64,000 nucleotides of DNA. Source: Chitinivibrionales bacterium. Lineage in GTDB: Bacteria; Fibrobacterota; Chitinivibrionia; Chitinivibrionales; WJKA01. The position numbers were made by a program, and so were the translations under genes. The stretch spans positions 1 to 64,000 of the forward strand of contig WJLW01000024.1 of assembly GCA_014728295.1 (NCBI GenBank), written 5' to 3'. The notes under the pieces were generated by a model. The model worked only from the letters and a program-made list of their open reading frames with translations, had not been told where the DNA came from and did not search any database. This document shows positions 1-9,199 of this stretch, piece by piece (positions within the stretch are counted from its first letter, which is position 1; the number at the start of each line of letters is the position of its first letter).

Positions 1-527
1 ATATCACCCTGACGGATATGATCGCGTTTGCGGCAACCCGCACCCTTGTCAGCTATCCCGAACTGAACAGCATTTTTCAAAATGATACGCTGTACCAGTA
101 TGATCATGTCCACCTGGCTCTTGCTGTAGATACCGAACGTGGCTTGATGGTGCCGGTGGTCAGGTTTGCCGATCTCATGTCGTTGAACGAACTGGCAATC
201 GCACTCAAAGAACTGGCTTCCCGGGCAAAAGCAGGATCGATCAATCCCGATTTGCTGAGTGGCGGTACGATCACGTTGACCAATCTGGGCTCCTTTGGCA
301 TTGATTCATTTACACCGGTGTTGAATCCGCCCCAGGTTGCAATTCTTGGTGTTGCCGGAATTCATCCCAAACCGGTGGCGAATGCCGACGGAAGCTACGA
401 CATGCTGCCACACATCGGCTTGTCATTGACAATCGACCATCAGGTTGTTGACGGGGCGCCTGCAGCGAAATTTCTGCAGGCCCTGGTGGCACAAATCGAA
501 AACATCAACCTGGCGCTTGCCCAGTAA
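1..527 (+). CDS. 2-oxoacid dehydrogenase E2 (dihydrolipoamide acyltransferase), 3' part
   Basis: This is the C-terminal catalytic domain of a dihydrolipoamide acyltransferase, the E2 core of a 2-oxoacid dehydrogenase complex, which moves the acyl group from lipoate to CoA. The reading frame is open from base 3, so the gene starts outside the window and the lipoyl and E1/E3-binding domains are not visible. The active-site signature DHQVVDG sits near bases 436-456 (family pattern HxxxDG), and TLTNLGSFG followed by NPPQVAILG is the usual E2 core strand. The stop is 14 bases before the E3 start, so the two genes are surely cotranscribed. Whether the substrate is pyruvate, a branched-chain oxoacid or acetoin cannot be told from this fragment. 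Confidence 0.93.
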   Translation, partial: ITLTDMIAFAATRTLVSYPELNSIFQNDTLYQYDHVHLALAVDTERGLMVPVVRFADLMSLNELAIALKELASRAKAGSINPDLLSGGTITLTNLGSFGIDSFTPVLNPPQVAILGVAGIHPKPVANADGSYDMLPHIGLSLTIDHQVVDGAPAAKFLQALVAQIENINLALAQ

Positions 528-541
528 GGAAAGGACGAATC

Positions 542-1897
542 ATGCATGATGTGATAATTCTGGGGGGCGGACCGGCCGGATATCTAGCCGCGGAACGGGC
601 CGGAGGGGCCGGAATGAATGTGGCGCTTGTCGAAAAAAGGAACTTGGGCGGCGTATGCCTCAATGAAGGCTGCGTGCCCTCAAAGACTATCCTGCACAGT
701 TCAAAGCTTTACAGCCATGCTTTGCACGCGCAGAAGTATGGGGTGAGCGCAAAGGAAGTGAGCTTTGATCTTGCGACGGTTATGCAGCGCAAGAATAAAA
801 TCATCCAGGCCTTGCGAAAAGGCATTGGCACGACCATGAAAAAATTCAAAGTTACGGTCGAGGGGGGTGAAGGAAGAATTTTGCCCAAAAAAGGTGATGA
901 TTTTCAGGTGCAAGTCGGTGATAAAATTCTGGCCGGCAAGAAATTGCTCATCACGACCGGATCAGAGGCTATTCGTATTCCTGTTCCCGGTGCTGATCAG
1001 GATTTTGTCTACACCAATCGGGAAATACTTGACATTGACTTTATCCCCCAAAATTTCGTTGTCATTGGCGGCGGCGTCATCGGGTTGGAGATCGCCACCT
1101 TCTTTGCCGAAGTAGGCAGCAAGGTTACCGTGGTGGAACTGCTGCCCGCGATTGCCGGTCCGATAGATTCCGAGATAAGCGGCATCCTGCAAAAAGAGCT
1201 GGCGAAAAAGGGGATCACCTTCAAGCTGAACTGCAAGGTCACTGCAATCGGGGATAAGCTCGTGACCTACGAGGCAGACGGCAAAGCCGAAAGTGTTTCC
1301 GCTGATATCGTGCTCATGTCGGTCGGTCGCCGTCCCTTGACAAAAGACATCGGGCTCGAAAACCTCAACGTATACATCGAGCGTGGGGCCATAGCTGTTG
1401 ATGAACATGGGCGTACCAGCATTCCGAATGTCTGGGCCGCCGGTGATGTCAATGGAACCTCGATGCTGGCACACACCGCCTATCGCGAAGGTGAAGTCTG
1501 CATTAATGATATGCTGGGCAAACCAGACATCATGCGCTACAATGCAATTCCCGGCGTTATCTACACCCACCCGGAAGTCGCAACGGTGGGTTATTCCGAA
1601 TCCGAGGCGATTGATAAAGGTCACCAAGTCGCTTCTGCCAAGTTACCGTTGTCGTACAACGGGCGCTATCTGGCCGAAACCGAAGGCGGACGCGGCATCT
1701 GCAAAGTGGTCATTGACAAAACGTATGGCACACTGCTGGGCGTGCACATTATCGGCTCGGCCTGTTCGGAAATGATTTACGGCGCCGCGGCAATGATTGA
1801 GGCGGAACTGCGCGTTGAGGACATCAAAGAAATCGTATTTCCGCATCCGACGGTTTCGGAAATTATAAAGGATACGCTCCGGCATGCAAAGACGTGA
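542..1897 (+). CDS. lpdA: dihydrolipoamide dehydrogenase (E3)
   Basis: FAD-dependent dihydrolipoamide dehydrogenase, 451 residues, reoxidising the E2 lipoyl group with NAD+. Visible motifs in order: N-terminal FAD dinucleotide fold GGGPAGYLAAE; redox disulfide CLNEGC (Cys39/Cys44); NAD-binding GGGVIGLEIA near residue 178; second FAD contact AAGDVNG; and C-terminal PHPTVSE, which carries the His-Glu pair that activates the disulfide across the dimer. Length is normal for the family. A strong AGGAAAGGA ribosome site precedes the ATG. It follows the E2 gene closely and precedes fused E1, so it is the E3 of this complex; such E3s often also serve other complexes. Confidence 0.96.
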   Translation: MHDVIILGGGPAGYLAAERAGGAGMNVALVEKRNLGGVCLNEGCVPSKTILHSSKLYSHALHAQKYGVSAKEVSFDLATVMQRKNKIIQALRKGIGTTMKKFKVTVEGGEGRILPKKGDDFQVQVGDKILAGKKLLITTGSEAIRIPVPGADQDFVYTNREILDIDFIPQNFVVIGGGVIGLEIATFFAEVGSKVTVVELLPAIAGPIDSEISGILQKELAKKGITFKLNCKVTAIGDKLVTYEADGKAESVSADIVLMSVGRRPLTKDIGLENLNVYIERGAIAVDEHGRTSIPNVWAAGDVNGTSMLAHTAYREGEVCINDMLGKPDIMRYNAIPGVIYTHPEVATVGYSESEAIDKGHQVASAKLPLSYNGRYLAETEGGRGICKVVIDKTYGTLLGVHIIGSACSEMIYGAAAMIEAELRVEDIKEIVFPHPTVSEIIKDTLRHAKT

Positions 1898-1924
1898 CAC
1901 TTGCCGATGCTCTGATGCTGCCGT

Positions 1925-1999
1925 GTCATTTCCGGGAAAACGGGAATCCAATTTGCCTGCAACCTGTGACCCTAACGAGTTGGGTATGACAAGAATGGG
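1925..1999. repeat. degenerate dispersed repeat (dRS3 / SFPxKRES type)
   Basis: Most of the 197-base gap between E3 and E1 is taken by a sequence resembling the small dispersed repeats found in many genomes. Bases 1928-1947 read ATTTCC-N8-GGGAAT, one mismatch from the Neisseria dRS3 core ATTCCC-N8-GGGAAT, and conceptual translation gives the familiar spurious string SFPGKRES. A second fragment typical of the other end of such units (GTATGACAAGAATGGGG) lies at about 1984-2000. No second copy is seen in this window. It is probably an old non-autonomous insertion inside the operon; the relation to dRS3 itself is inference from the core alone. Confidence 0.5.
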
Positions 2000-2094
2000 G
2001 CGAAATAAAGGGCATTTTCGCGGGTACATGAATCCATACTTCGATTGTGAAACCAGTTCAACGAATATAAACCCCTACTTACAGGAGCAACGCT

Positions 2095-4563
2095 ATGCCT
2101 AAATCTCTGTTCATCGATCCTAAAAAGGTCAGAAAACCGGGAAAACTGACCTTCAAAGATATTCCGATAAATCAATACAGCACTCCTTTCAAAGACGAAG
2201 TCAGGAATTATCCGGCCGCAGATTTGATCAATATCTACCGTGATATGTCAATCATCCGTGAATTTGAGACCATGCTAAATTCGATAAAGACGGCAGGTGA
2301 GTACAACGGGATTGCCTATAACCATCCGGGACCGGCCCACTTGTCAATCGGGCAGGAAGCATCTTCAGTCGGTCAGGCGTATATGCTCGGCGTTGACGAC
2401 TTCATCTTCGGATCGCACCGCAGTCACGGTGAAATACTCGCCAAAGGCTTGAGCGCCATTGAAAAGAGCAAAGACAAAGACCTGACGTCAATCATGGAAA
2501 CCTACCTCGACGGAGCTATCCTCAAAATTGTGGAGAAAGATCAGAAAGGCAGCGTCAAAGAACTGGCAATGGACTATCTGATCTATGGGGCTCTGGCGGA
2601 AATCTTTGCACGTGAAACCGGATTCAACAAGGGGCTTGGCGGATCCATGCATGCCTTTTTTCCTGCATTCGGCATCTATCCCAACAACGCCATCGTCGGC
2701 GGCAGCGGTGACATCTCGGTTGGTGCTGCACTGTACAAAAAGGTTAATCTCAAACCCGGTATTGTCGTATGCAACATCGGGGATGCATCCTCATCCTGCG
2801 GTCCGGTCTGGGAAGGCATTTGCTTTGCCACCATGGACCAATTCGGCAAGCTCTGGGAAGGTGAACACAAGGGCGGCCTTCCGCTGATTATTAATTTCAT
2901 GAACAATCACTACGGCATGGGCGGACAGCCGGCAGGTGAGACAATGGGCTTTGATGTCCTCGCTCGTCTGGGCGCTGGCATCAACCCCGACCAGATGCAT
3001 GCCGAGCGTATTGACGGATACGATCCACTCGCCGTCATCGACGCCTTCCGCCGCAAAAAAGACATTCTCAAAAAGAAAAAAGGACCGGTGTTGCTCGACA
3101 CAATCACCTATCGAATCTCAGGCCACTCACCGTCCGACGCCTCATCTTACCGTGATAAGGAAGAGATCGCCACCTGGCAGGAACAGGATTCCATCATCTC
3201 ATTCGGCAAAAACCTGGTGAAGAACAAAGCGTGCAGTCAGGCTGAGCTTGACGCGATCAAGTCACTGGCTACCGAGCTGGTAACCAAAGCCATGAAAAAG
3301 GCAATTGACGATTCGATCTCGCCGCACATGGATGTTACCGCAAATCCCGACGTAATTGGCGGTGTCATGTTTTCCGATACCCGCATGGAAAAGATGGATG
3401 ATCGTAAAGTCGACGTCAACATGAAAAAGCAGAACAATCCCCGCGTCAAGCAAATCGCCAAACGCAGCCGCAAAGGAGTTGATGATTCTGGACAGCCACT
3501 CCCAAAGGGTAAGGCCGTACAATTCCGCGATGCTATCTTCGAAGCGATACACGATGCGTTTTATCGTGATCCGACCGTGATTGCCTATGGTGAAGAAAAT
3601 CGTGACTGGGGCGGGGCTTTTGCCGTCTATCGCGGCTTGACCGAAGCGCTTCCCTACCACCGTCTGTTCAATTCGCCGATTTCGGAAGGATCGATTGCAG
3701 GCTCGGCCGTAGGGTATGGCTTGTGCGGCGGACGCGTCATTGCCGAGTTGATGTATTGCGATTTCCTGGGCAGAGCCGGTGACGAAGTCTTCAACCAGCT
3801 TTCTAAATGGCAATCGATGAGCGCCGGAACTTTAAAGATGCCGGTTATTCTGCGTGTCTCGGTCGGATCAAAATACGGCGCACAGCATTCGCAGGACTGG
3901 ACCAGCCTGTGCACGCATATCCCCGGACTCAAAGTGATGTTTCCGGCCACTCCCTACGATGCTAAAGGCTTGATGAACTCCGCGCTGGTCGGTACCGATC
4001 CGGTCGTTTTCTTCGAGTCTCAGCGGGCATATGATTTTGGTGAGCTCTTTAATCCCGACGGTGTACCCGAAGGCTTTTACGAAGTGCCGATTGGTGAACC
4101 CGATGTCAAACGTAGCGGCAAAGATATCACCATCGTTACCGCCGGACATACCCTCTATACCGCCGTCAAAGCAGCCGACGAGCTGAAAGACAAGTACGGT
4201 ATGCAAGCGGAATTGATCGACTTGCGCACCTTGACGCCGCTTAACTACGCAAAAATAATCGAATCGGTAAAAAAGACCGGCAAGGTCGTGCTCTCCAGCG
4301 ACGCATGTCAACGCGGCTCATATCTCAACGATGTTGCCGCCAACATTACCGATCTGGCTTTTGATTACCTCGATGCTCCTGCGGTGGTGGTCGGCTCGCG
4401 CAACTGGATCACCCCGGCATATGAGCTCGAAAAAGCATTTTTCCCGCAGCCCGCGTGGATACTTGACGCGATTCATGAGCGCATTGTTCCGTTGAAGGGG
4501 CATGTCGTGACCGCTAATTTCACCGATGTTGAAAAGATGCGGTTAAGTAAGCTGGGGATATGA
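2095..4563 (+). CDS. 2-oxoacid dehydrogenase E1, fused alpha-beta subunits
   Basis: Thiamine-diphosphate-dependent E1 in which alpha and beta subunits are one 822-residue chain. The alpha part (about residues 40-400) has the ThDP motif as GDAS near residue 228 followed some 40 residues later by FMNN; the beta part (about 470-822) starts at AVQFRDAIFEA and contains YGEENRDWGG, NSPISEGSIAG and RVSVGSKYGAQHSQ, all typical of beta subunits. A Lys/Arg-rich linker (about 430-470) joins them. E1 decarboxylates the oxoacid and acylates the E2 lipoate. An AGGAG ribosome site lies 7 bases before the ATG. Fused E1s of this size occur in Bacteroidetes/Chlorobi-type bacteria; the substrate is unassigned. 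The operon order E2-E3-E1 is less common than E1-E2-E3. Confidence 0.9.
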   Translation: MPKSLFIDPKKVRKPGKLTFKDIPINQYSTPFKDEVRNYPAADLINIYRDMSIIREFETMLNSIKTAGEYNGIAYNHPGPAHLSIGQEASSVGQAYMLGVDDFIFGSHRSHGEILAKGLSAIEKSKDKDLTSIMETYLDGAILKIVEKDQKGSVKELAMDYLIYGALAEIFARETGFNKGLGGSMHAFFPAFGIYPNNAIVGGSGDISVGAALYKKVNLKPGIVVCNIGDASSSCGPVWEGICFATMDQFGKLWEGEHKGGLPLIINFMNNHYGMGGQPAGETMGFDVLARLGAGINPDQMHAERIDGYDPLAVIDAFRRKKDILKKKKGPVLLDTITYRISGHSPSDASSYRDKEEIATWQEQDSIISFGKNLVKNKACSQAELDAIKSLATELVTKAMKKAIDDSISPHMDVTANPDVIGGVMFSDTRMEKMDDRKVDVNMKKQNNPRVKQIAKRSRKGVDDSGQPLPKGKAVQFRDAIFEAIHDAFYRDPTVIAYGEENRDWGGAFAVYRGLTEALPYHRLFNSPISEGSIAGSAVGYGLCGGRVIAELMYCDFLGRAGDEVFNQLSKWQSMSAGTLKMPVILRVSVGSKYGAQHSQDWTSLCTHIPGLKVMFPATPYDAKGLMNSALVGTDPVVFFESQRAYDFGELFNPDGVPEGFYEVPIGEPDVKRSGKDITIVTAGHTLYTAVKAADELKDKYGMQAELIDLRTLTPLNYAKIIESVKKTGKVVLSSDACQRGSYLNDVAANITDLAFDYLDAPAVVVGSRNWITPAYELEKAFFPQPAWILDAIHERIVPLKGHVVTANFTDVEKMRLSKLGI

Positions 4564-4586
4564 GTTAACCTCGCACACCTGCCGAC

Positions 4587-4614
4587 AAGGTAGCTTTTAG
4601 CTGCCTTGCTTTTT
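4587..4614 (+). terminator. rho-independent terminator after E1
   Basis: An 8-bp stem AAGGTAGC / GCTGCCTT with one G-U pair and a 5-base loop is followed by GCTTTTT. It lies 24 bases after the E1 stop and would close the E2-E3-E1 operon. Confidence 0.8.
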
Positions 4615-4619
4615 GCGTC

Positions 4620-4880
4620 ATTCAAGTTTGCTGTGTATTCTACTGTTGTGCCCCAGCGAAACCTTCCGATTTGGAGTCAGTGGTGGAAGCGCTTGTTAAA
4701 AATTCACAAACCTCTATCATTCATGTGGATCTTCAACACTGGCTTGCAGCTCTAAAGCTCAGGATAAAAACGAATGACCCTGCCGACAGGGTTGTCGCTG
4801 CAACAGCTTCTCGCCATAATTGCCCGCATGTTACGACCGACAAAAGAATTGCCCAATTTTACCATCGCATATTGAAATAG
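4620..4880 (+). pseudogene. VapC-like PIN-domain toxin, truncated
   Basis: The frame open from about 4620 encodes the C-terminal half of a PIN-domain ribonuclease toxin. It has ESVVEALVKN, then HVDLQHWLAALKLR and the signature NDPADRVVAATASRH...VTTDKRIAQF, which matches the last acidic residues and final strand of VapC proteins (family pattern hDPxDRxxxAxA...xxTxD). The N-terminal half with the first catalytic Asp is missing, and the only starts in frame are a TTG at 4671 and weak codons. No VapB antitoxin gene flanks it, and it sits directly after a terminator. It is best read as a decayed toxin-antitoxin remnant; a short expressed protein is unlikely. Confidence 0.65.
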
Positions 4881-4941
4881 CATGCTGTGTGCATTGGCTT
4901 CAAACGGCAAGAGCTGGAAAGCAAAATATCCTTTGCGTTTT

Positions 4942-7900
4942 TTACGGCAACAAGTAATCGCCATTCAACTCAACCCGAATGAGCGCGAGCTCGGTCGATC
5001 TCCAGAATACTTTGTTGCTCACCTCGGTAGGTAATGCAGCAGCATCGTAGGCCTGCCGGGCGCCATTTGCTTCTGTTACGGTAATACGCGCAGTATCGGC
5101 GCCGAAGCTGTAGATAACCGGTACGCCGCAATAGGTAAAGCCAAGTTCACCCTTCTCAAGCTTCAGCGTCTCGAACCGCCCGGCATTATTGACATAGCGG
5201 AATTCCTCGGCTTTGGTGAGTAACTCATCGGCGAGAAGCATTTTCGGTTGAAAAGTAAGTTGTCCGTCAACCACGCAGACGCCAAGCTCCCCCCAGCGGC
5301 TGATGATTTCTTCTTTGACCTGTCCGGTCATGCCGGGCTGTTTGGCGCCGCTGAAACTTGGTGTGTGCGAGTAGGGATCGATAGGGAAGGTGCCGTACTC
5401 ATCAGGTTTCTTGTTGAATGATAAGCCGCGGCGGACACGATAGTAGCCATCCTTGAGTTCTTTCAGCACGGTATCATCAGCATGATGCGCCCGCGCCTGC
5501 TGAAATTGCTCTTGCACCGCCAGCAGCAATTTGGCAACCTGGTGCCAGTAGATGCAACCCAGACCTTCATAGCAGAACATGCTGCCGCTGCGGCCGGTAA
5601 ATGCCTTGTGGTTGAAAACGTTTTCGTGGATGTCGAGAACCAGCTTCGTTTCAGCTTCGGTTGGTCTCGTGCCGGCAGGTAGCGCAGAAAGCGCTTTTTT
5701 GAGATCATCAGCATTGCGAAAATCGGGATTGAAGCGATACGTACCGTTGGGATCTGTGAGCACAATCGCTTTGCTGCCAGATGCAAGCTGCTGTTTCAGC
5801 CACGTGCAGGTGTCGATGAGATCGGCCGGGATCCGGTTCTTTTCCAGAAAAGAGGCAAGCTGACGATCAGGGTAGAGCATATAGCTGTGTTGATCTTTGC
5901 GGTAGAGCGGGCTGCGTTCCATAGCTTTGAGCATTTCAACTACCTCCCGGGCAGACAGCGCACCGGATGTCAGCACGCCGACCTGTCCTTCGAGCATGAG
6001 GTAGAGATGCTCGACTTCGGCGGTCCCGTCTCCCAGATGCAGCAAATTGTAGGCGTGGTAGAGTCCGTCGTCCCGTTTGTTGCGCCTGATACTGTGGTCG
6101 ATGCAGGTCAGGGCGCCGTCCAGCAGGGTAATGACATCGTTTTTGCTGAAAGGCGTTTTGCCGGAGAAGCCATATTCGTAGACATGGAAGCGATACTGTT
6201 CAAATGCCGTGCCGCAGGAGTCGAGGTGTGCGCGGCGCAATTGCGGGCTCACGCTGTCGTCCCCGATTTGTGATGCCGTTTCCTGATAGGTTGCACTCAC
6301 TTCATTGAGCCAGTTGCCGACCTCGCTGGTGAGATTGAAGTGGTCGATTGCTGCGTTGGCGAGCAGGTCTTTAAGAAAGGCTATATAGCGCCTCAGGCTG
6401 TAGAGCGTGACCATGGAAATGCCGTTGCCGACCAGGGCATTGTTGGCGTCATTCCATTCGGGACGCAATGTATTCATCCAGACGCCGCCTTCCAGTACCA
6501 GGTTGGAAAGCTTGGAGAGCGTTGAAACGAGCATCTTCTCAAGCAGCGAGGCATGATACACAGAGCCGTCTTTGTCAAGCACCATTTTACCGTCGGCGCC
6601 CAGCTCTTCAACCTGCCGGGCGATTTTCTCCGCACGTGCATCGTTGTAGGCGATAGTGTCCTGGCTGTTGGCGAGAATGTCGGCGTAACGCTTGACGTCA
6701 TAAGGTACATTTGCGTAAGAGAATTGCTCTTTGGTCAGCATGGTGTTGAGCAGTTCCGGATAGAAACGCTGCGCCCACTCCAGAAACTTGAGAAGGTAGA
6801 TGATTTGATGATCGCCCCAGTAGCCGATAGAACTCCACGGATCGTCGGGGTTGAGAATCTCCCAGTCGATCCCCCGGCGCGTAATGCGATACGGATTGTA
6901 ACCGTCAATGGTCGATGCGTCGGCAAATGTTGCGATGAAGCCGGGGATAAATGAGGGAAAACTCAAGCTCAGTGCTTCCCAGTTCTGGAAGATGTCGCGC
7001 CAGTTGCCTTCAAAGTTGAGACATTTTGAACCGTCGGCATTTTTAAGATGGATGGAAAATTTGTTCCACGGACGCGAGGGGTCACCGTGACGGCGGGAGA
7101 AGCTGATCGGCAGGTATTCGTTGACCAGGCGGATCAGGGAAGGGTCTTTTGCAGATTCCACTTTCGCAAGCAGGTCGGGCTGCTGGATATTGTCCGCAAG
7201 TTCGTCGAAAAATAGCTGGTGTAGAGTCAACAGCTTCTTATTGCGCACCGAAACGAAGTCGATCAGGTCGGCTTTCTTCAGTTCGTAGCGATCCGCGAAA
7301 ATACCGCCACGCGCAATGTTGAAGAGCACATTGGCAAAATGATGGCTGGTCGCCATTTTCTCACTGCTGCATTGCAGCCCGTCGGCAGTCCCGACCAGTT
7401 TGATAAGCTCTTCCGTTCCGGTATCGATTGACGCGCCTATTTCTTGAGCCAGAGGGACGCTTGAAGTGATTTGCTTTTGTCGCGCAACTACCTCAGCCTG
7501 TCCAACCGCCACATCGGCAACCAGATTGAAACAAAGCGTGTCGTGTGCGCGGAGGCTGCCGCTGCTTGACACCAGGTATGCACCTTTGCGTCCCTTCAAC
7601 TCGGTTTCGGTGGTGACGTTGCGGCCGCGTTTGAATGCGTCAATCTGATCCGGACTGAGCAACGTTGCCTGCACTTCGAGTCCTTGATGCCAGACAATCG
7701 AAGCGCGCATGGCCTCGGAAGGTTCGGCGCGATCGACGATGTTGGAGCTGAGGTAGAAAATACCTATGCCGGTTTGCGCATCAAGCTCCGTTTTTTTGTA
7801 TGCATCCGACAAGCTGCTTTTGCCCTCGGAAACGATCAACGGAATTCCATACGGCATCACGTTGAGCAGGCCGGCGAGGATACGGTAGTTGATTGCTGCG

Positions 7901-8415
7901 CCGTCGTTGTTTAAAAGCTCTGGGGTAAGTACGAAGCCATACTCATCGCTCATCGACCAGTTGGAGCGATACGTGCACTGCAGCGTTGCATTTACTTCCT
8001 CATACATCAACCGGTTGCCGATTGCGCTTTTGTAAATGTTGCGCTCGACCTGATAGCATAGCTTTGCCTCGTCGGTAAACGGTTCCCAGAGGTAGCATTT
8101 ATCGTTCTTTTCGATGTGCAATACAGTGCGTGGGCCGGTTTTGCCGGCAGCGAGATGAATCTTGTCCACCGTTTCGTAGGGGAACAGTGAAAAGTCGGGG
8201 CTGACCCTGCCGCAGGTCAGGCTGCCGGTGCTTGATGCGTACATCCACAGATTCGTGTGGCTGACGACGGTGATGAAAAACGGTGACAGTTCGTCGTAGT
8301 TTGCAATCTTATAAAAAGGCCGACCGTCGATTTCAAGAACCTGTCCGGTAATCGCGGTGTCGGGAAAAGCTAATTTCGTGTTGCCAAGCTGGACTGGTTG
8401 TGTTGACCGGGTCAT
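4942..8415 (-). CDS. large conserved protein, possible six-hairpin carbohydrate-active enzyme
   Basis: A 1157-residue protein without a signal peptide that I cannot assign firmly. The start at 8415 (MTRSTQPVQ) is chosen because GGAGATCTC lies just before it; an upstream start would add 18 residues. The N-terminal 350 residues look beta-rich (FYKIANYDE, GPRTVLHIEKND). The middle and C-terminal parts are helical with conserved-looking aromatic/acidic blocks: FEGNWRDIFQNWEAL, ADGYNPYRITRRGIDWE, DDPWSSIGYWGDHQI, FTGRSGSMFCYEGLG. A beta domain followed by a helical barrel recalls GH94-type phosphorylases and other six-hairpin enzymes, but no catalytic motif of a named family is recognised. It is divergent from a sugar-type acetyltransferase and a uronate-isomerase-like gene, which fits carbohydrate metabolism only weakly. 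Confidence 0.7.
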   Translation of the reverse strand: MTRSTQPVQLGNTKLAFPDTAITGQVLEIDGRPFYKIANYDELSPFFITVVSHTNLWMYASSTGSLTCGRVSPDFSLFPYETVDKIHLAAGKTGPRTVLHIEKNDKCYLWEPFTDEAKLCYQVERNIYKSAIGNRLMYEEVNATLQCTYRSNWSMSDEYGFVLTPELLNNDGAAINYRILAGLLNVMPYGIPLIVSEGKSSLSDAYKKTELDAQTGIGIFYLSSNIVDRAEPSEAMRASIVWHQGLEVQATLLSPDQIDAFKRGRNVTTETELKGRKGAYLVSSSGSLRAHDTLCFNLVADVAVGQAEVVARQKQITSSVPLAQEIGASIDTGTEELIKLVGTADGLQCSSEKMATSHHFANVLFNIARGGIFADRYELKKADLIDFVSVRNKKLLTLHQLFFDELADNIQQPDLLAKVESAKDPSLIRLVNEYLPISFSRRHGDPSRPWNKFSIHLKNADGSKCLNFEGNWRDIFQNWEALSLSFPSFIPGFIATFADASTIDGYNPYRITRRGIDWEILNPDDPWSSIGYWGDHQIIYLLKFLEWAQRFYPELLNTMLTKEQFSYANVPYDVKRYADILANSQDTIAYNDARAEKIARQVEELGADGKMVLDKDGSVYHASLLEKMLVSTLSKLSNLVLEGGVWMNTLRPEWNDANNALVGNGISMVTLYSLRRYIAFLKDLLANAAIDHFNLTSEVGNWLNEVSATYQETASQIGDDSVSPQLRRAHLDSCGTAFEQYRFHVYEYGFSGKTPFSKNDVITLLDGALTCIDHSIRRNKRDDGLYHAYNLLHLGDGTAEVEHLYLMLEGQVGVLTSGALSAREVVEMLKAMERSPLYRKDQHSYMLYPDRQLASFLEKNRIPADLIDTCTWLKQQLASGSKAIVLTDPNGTYRFNPDFRNADDLKKALSALPAGTRPTEAETKLVLDIHENVFNHKAFTGRSGSMFCYEGLGCIYWHQVAKLLLAVQEQFQQARAHHADDTVLKELKDGYYRVRRGLSFNKKPDEYGTFPIDPYSHTPSFSGAKQPGMTGQVKEEIISRWGELGVCVVDGQLTFQPKMLLADELLTKAEEFRYVNNAGRFETLKLEKGELGFTYCGVPVIYSFGADTARITVTEANGARQAYDAAALPTEVSNKVFWRSTELALIRVELNGDYLLP

Positions 8416-8525
8416 GTTGAGATCTCCTTCATTTAGGTGGTTGCCTGATGGGGGTGTCTTCGGGCGCAAAAGATAGAAAAAATACCATTTTGGTCAGTCG
8501 TTATAAAACCGGCTTCGCTGCAGCT

Positions 8526-8555
8526 TTGATTTTGAATACCCGTTTTTCTTATATT
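8526..8555 (+). promoter_or_regulatory. candidate sigma70-type promoter of the acetyltransferase operon
   Basis: TTGATT (8526-8531), an 18-base spacer and TATATT (8550-8555) fit a housekeeping promoter pointing at the gene at 8603. The match is fair at -35 (4 of 6) and good at -10 (5 of 6); it is read by eye only. Confidence 0.4.
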
Positions 8556-8602
8556 TGAAAGGCCGCAGTCACAGCTAATACCACTCAAGTTAAGGGGAAC
8601 TG

Positions 8603-9199
8603 ATGAGCGAAAAAACCGAAATGCAGAAACTCAAATCCGGCGAATGGTTCTGCGCCAACGATGCAGAGCTTGACGCCGCACGCATTCGGGCGTACGATTT
8701 GACAACCGAATACAATCAAACCAGCCGCAGCGAGGATACGAAGCGACGGGCGATTCTCAAGGAGTTGCTTGGTTCCACCGCGGATGATCCTGTAGTCGTG
8801 CCCCCCTTTCGTTGCGATTTCGGGTTCAATATCAGCATCGATGAAAATTTTTATTGTAATATGGGATTGACCATACTCGATGTCGGTCCGGTGAATATCG
8901 GCAAAAGTGTGGCGATAGGCCCCAATTGTCACATCTACACAGCTTCTCATCCGCTCTGCAATCCCTGGGAGCGCGCCAAAGGCATGAGCATCGGCAAGCC
9001 GGTTGTTTTGCAGGATTTCGTCTGGATGGGCGGAGGGATTATCATCAATCCGGGAGTGACCATCGGTGAATTTGCTATTATCGGCTCGGGCAGCGTTGTC
9101 ACAAAAGATATTCCACCCCGTTGCGTTGCGGTGGGCAATCCCTGCAAACCTATTCGTCAATTAACTATCGAAGAAGCAGGATCGAGGAAAATGATATGA
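8603..9199 (+). CDS. maltose/galactoside-type O-acetyltransferase (left-handed beta-helix)
   Basis: A 198-residue hexapeptide-repeat acetyltransferase of the Maa/LacA/NodL group, transferring acetyl from acetyl-CoA to a sugar hydroxyl. The N-terminal helical cap has the family start (MQKLKSGEWFCANDAEL, with ILKELLG later). The left-handed helix follows with IGKSVAIGPNCHIYTASHPL; the His in TASHPL (about residue 115) is the catalytic base. Near the end come VWMGGGIIINPGVTIG and VVTKDIPP, typical of the CoA-binding face. An AAGGGGA ribosome site lies 6 bases upstream of the ATG. Its stop overlaps the next start (ATGA), so the two genes are translationally coupled. The exact sugar is unknown, and Maa-type enzymes are often promiscuous. 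Confidence 0.9.
   Translation: MSEKTEMQKLKSGEWFCANDAELDAARIRAYDLTTEYNQTSRSEDTKRRAILKELLGSTADDPVVVPPFRCDFGFNISIDENFYCNMGLTILDVGPVNIGKSVAIGPNCHIYTASHPLCNPWERAKGMSIGKPVVLQDFVWMGGGIIINPGVTIGEFAIIGSGSVVTKDIPPRCVAVGNPCKPIRQLTIEEAGSRKMI

Noticed and set aside
962..1627. Long open frame antisense to lpdA (221 codons)
   Set aside because: It mirrors the strongly conserved lpdA coding strand and its translation shows no motif; no ribosome site.
1884..2102. Short frame covering the E3-E1 gap
   Set aside because: Its translation is the spurious SFPGKRES string of a dispersed repeat and it overlaps both neighbours.
3262..3813. 183-codon minus frame inside E1
   Set aside because: Antisense to well-conserved E1 linker and beta domain; no signal or motif.
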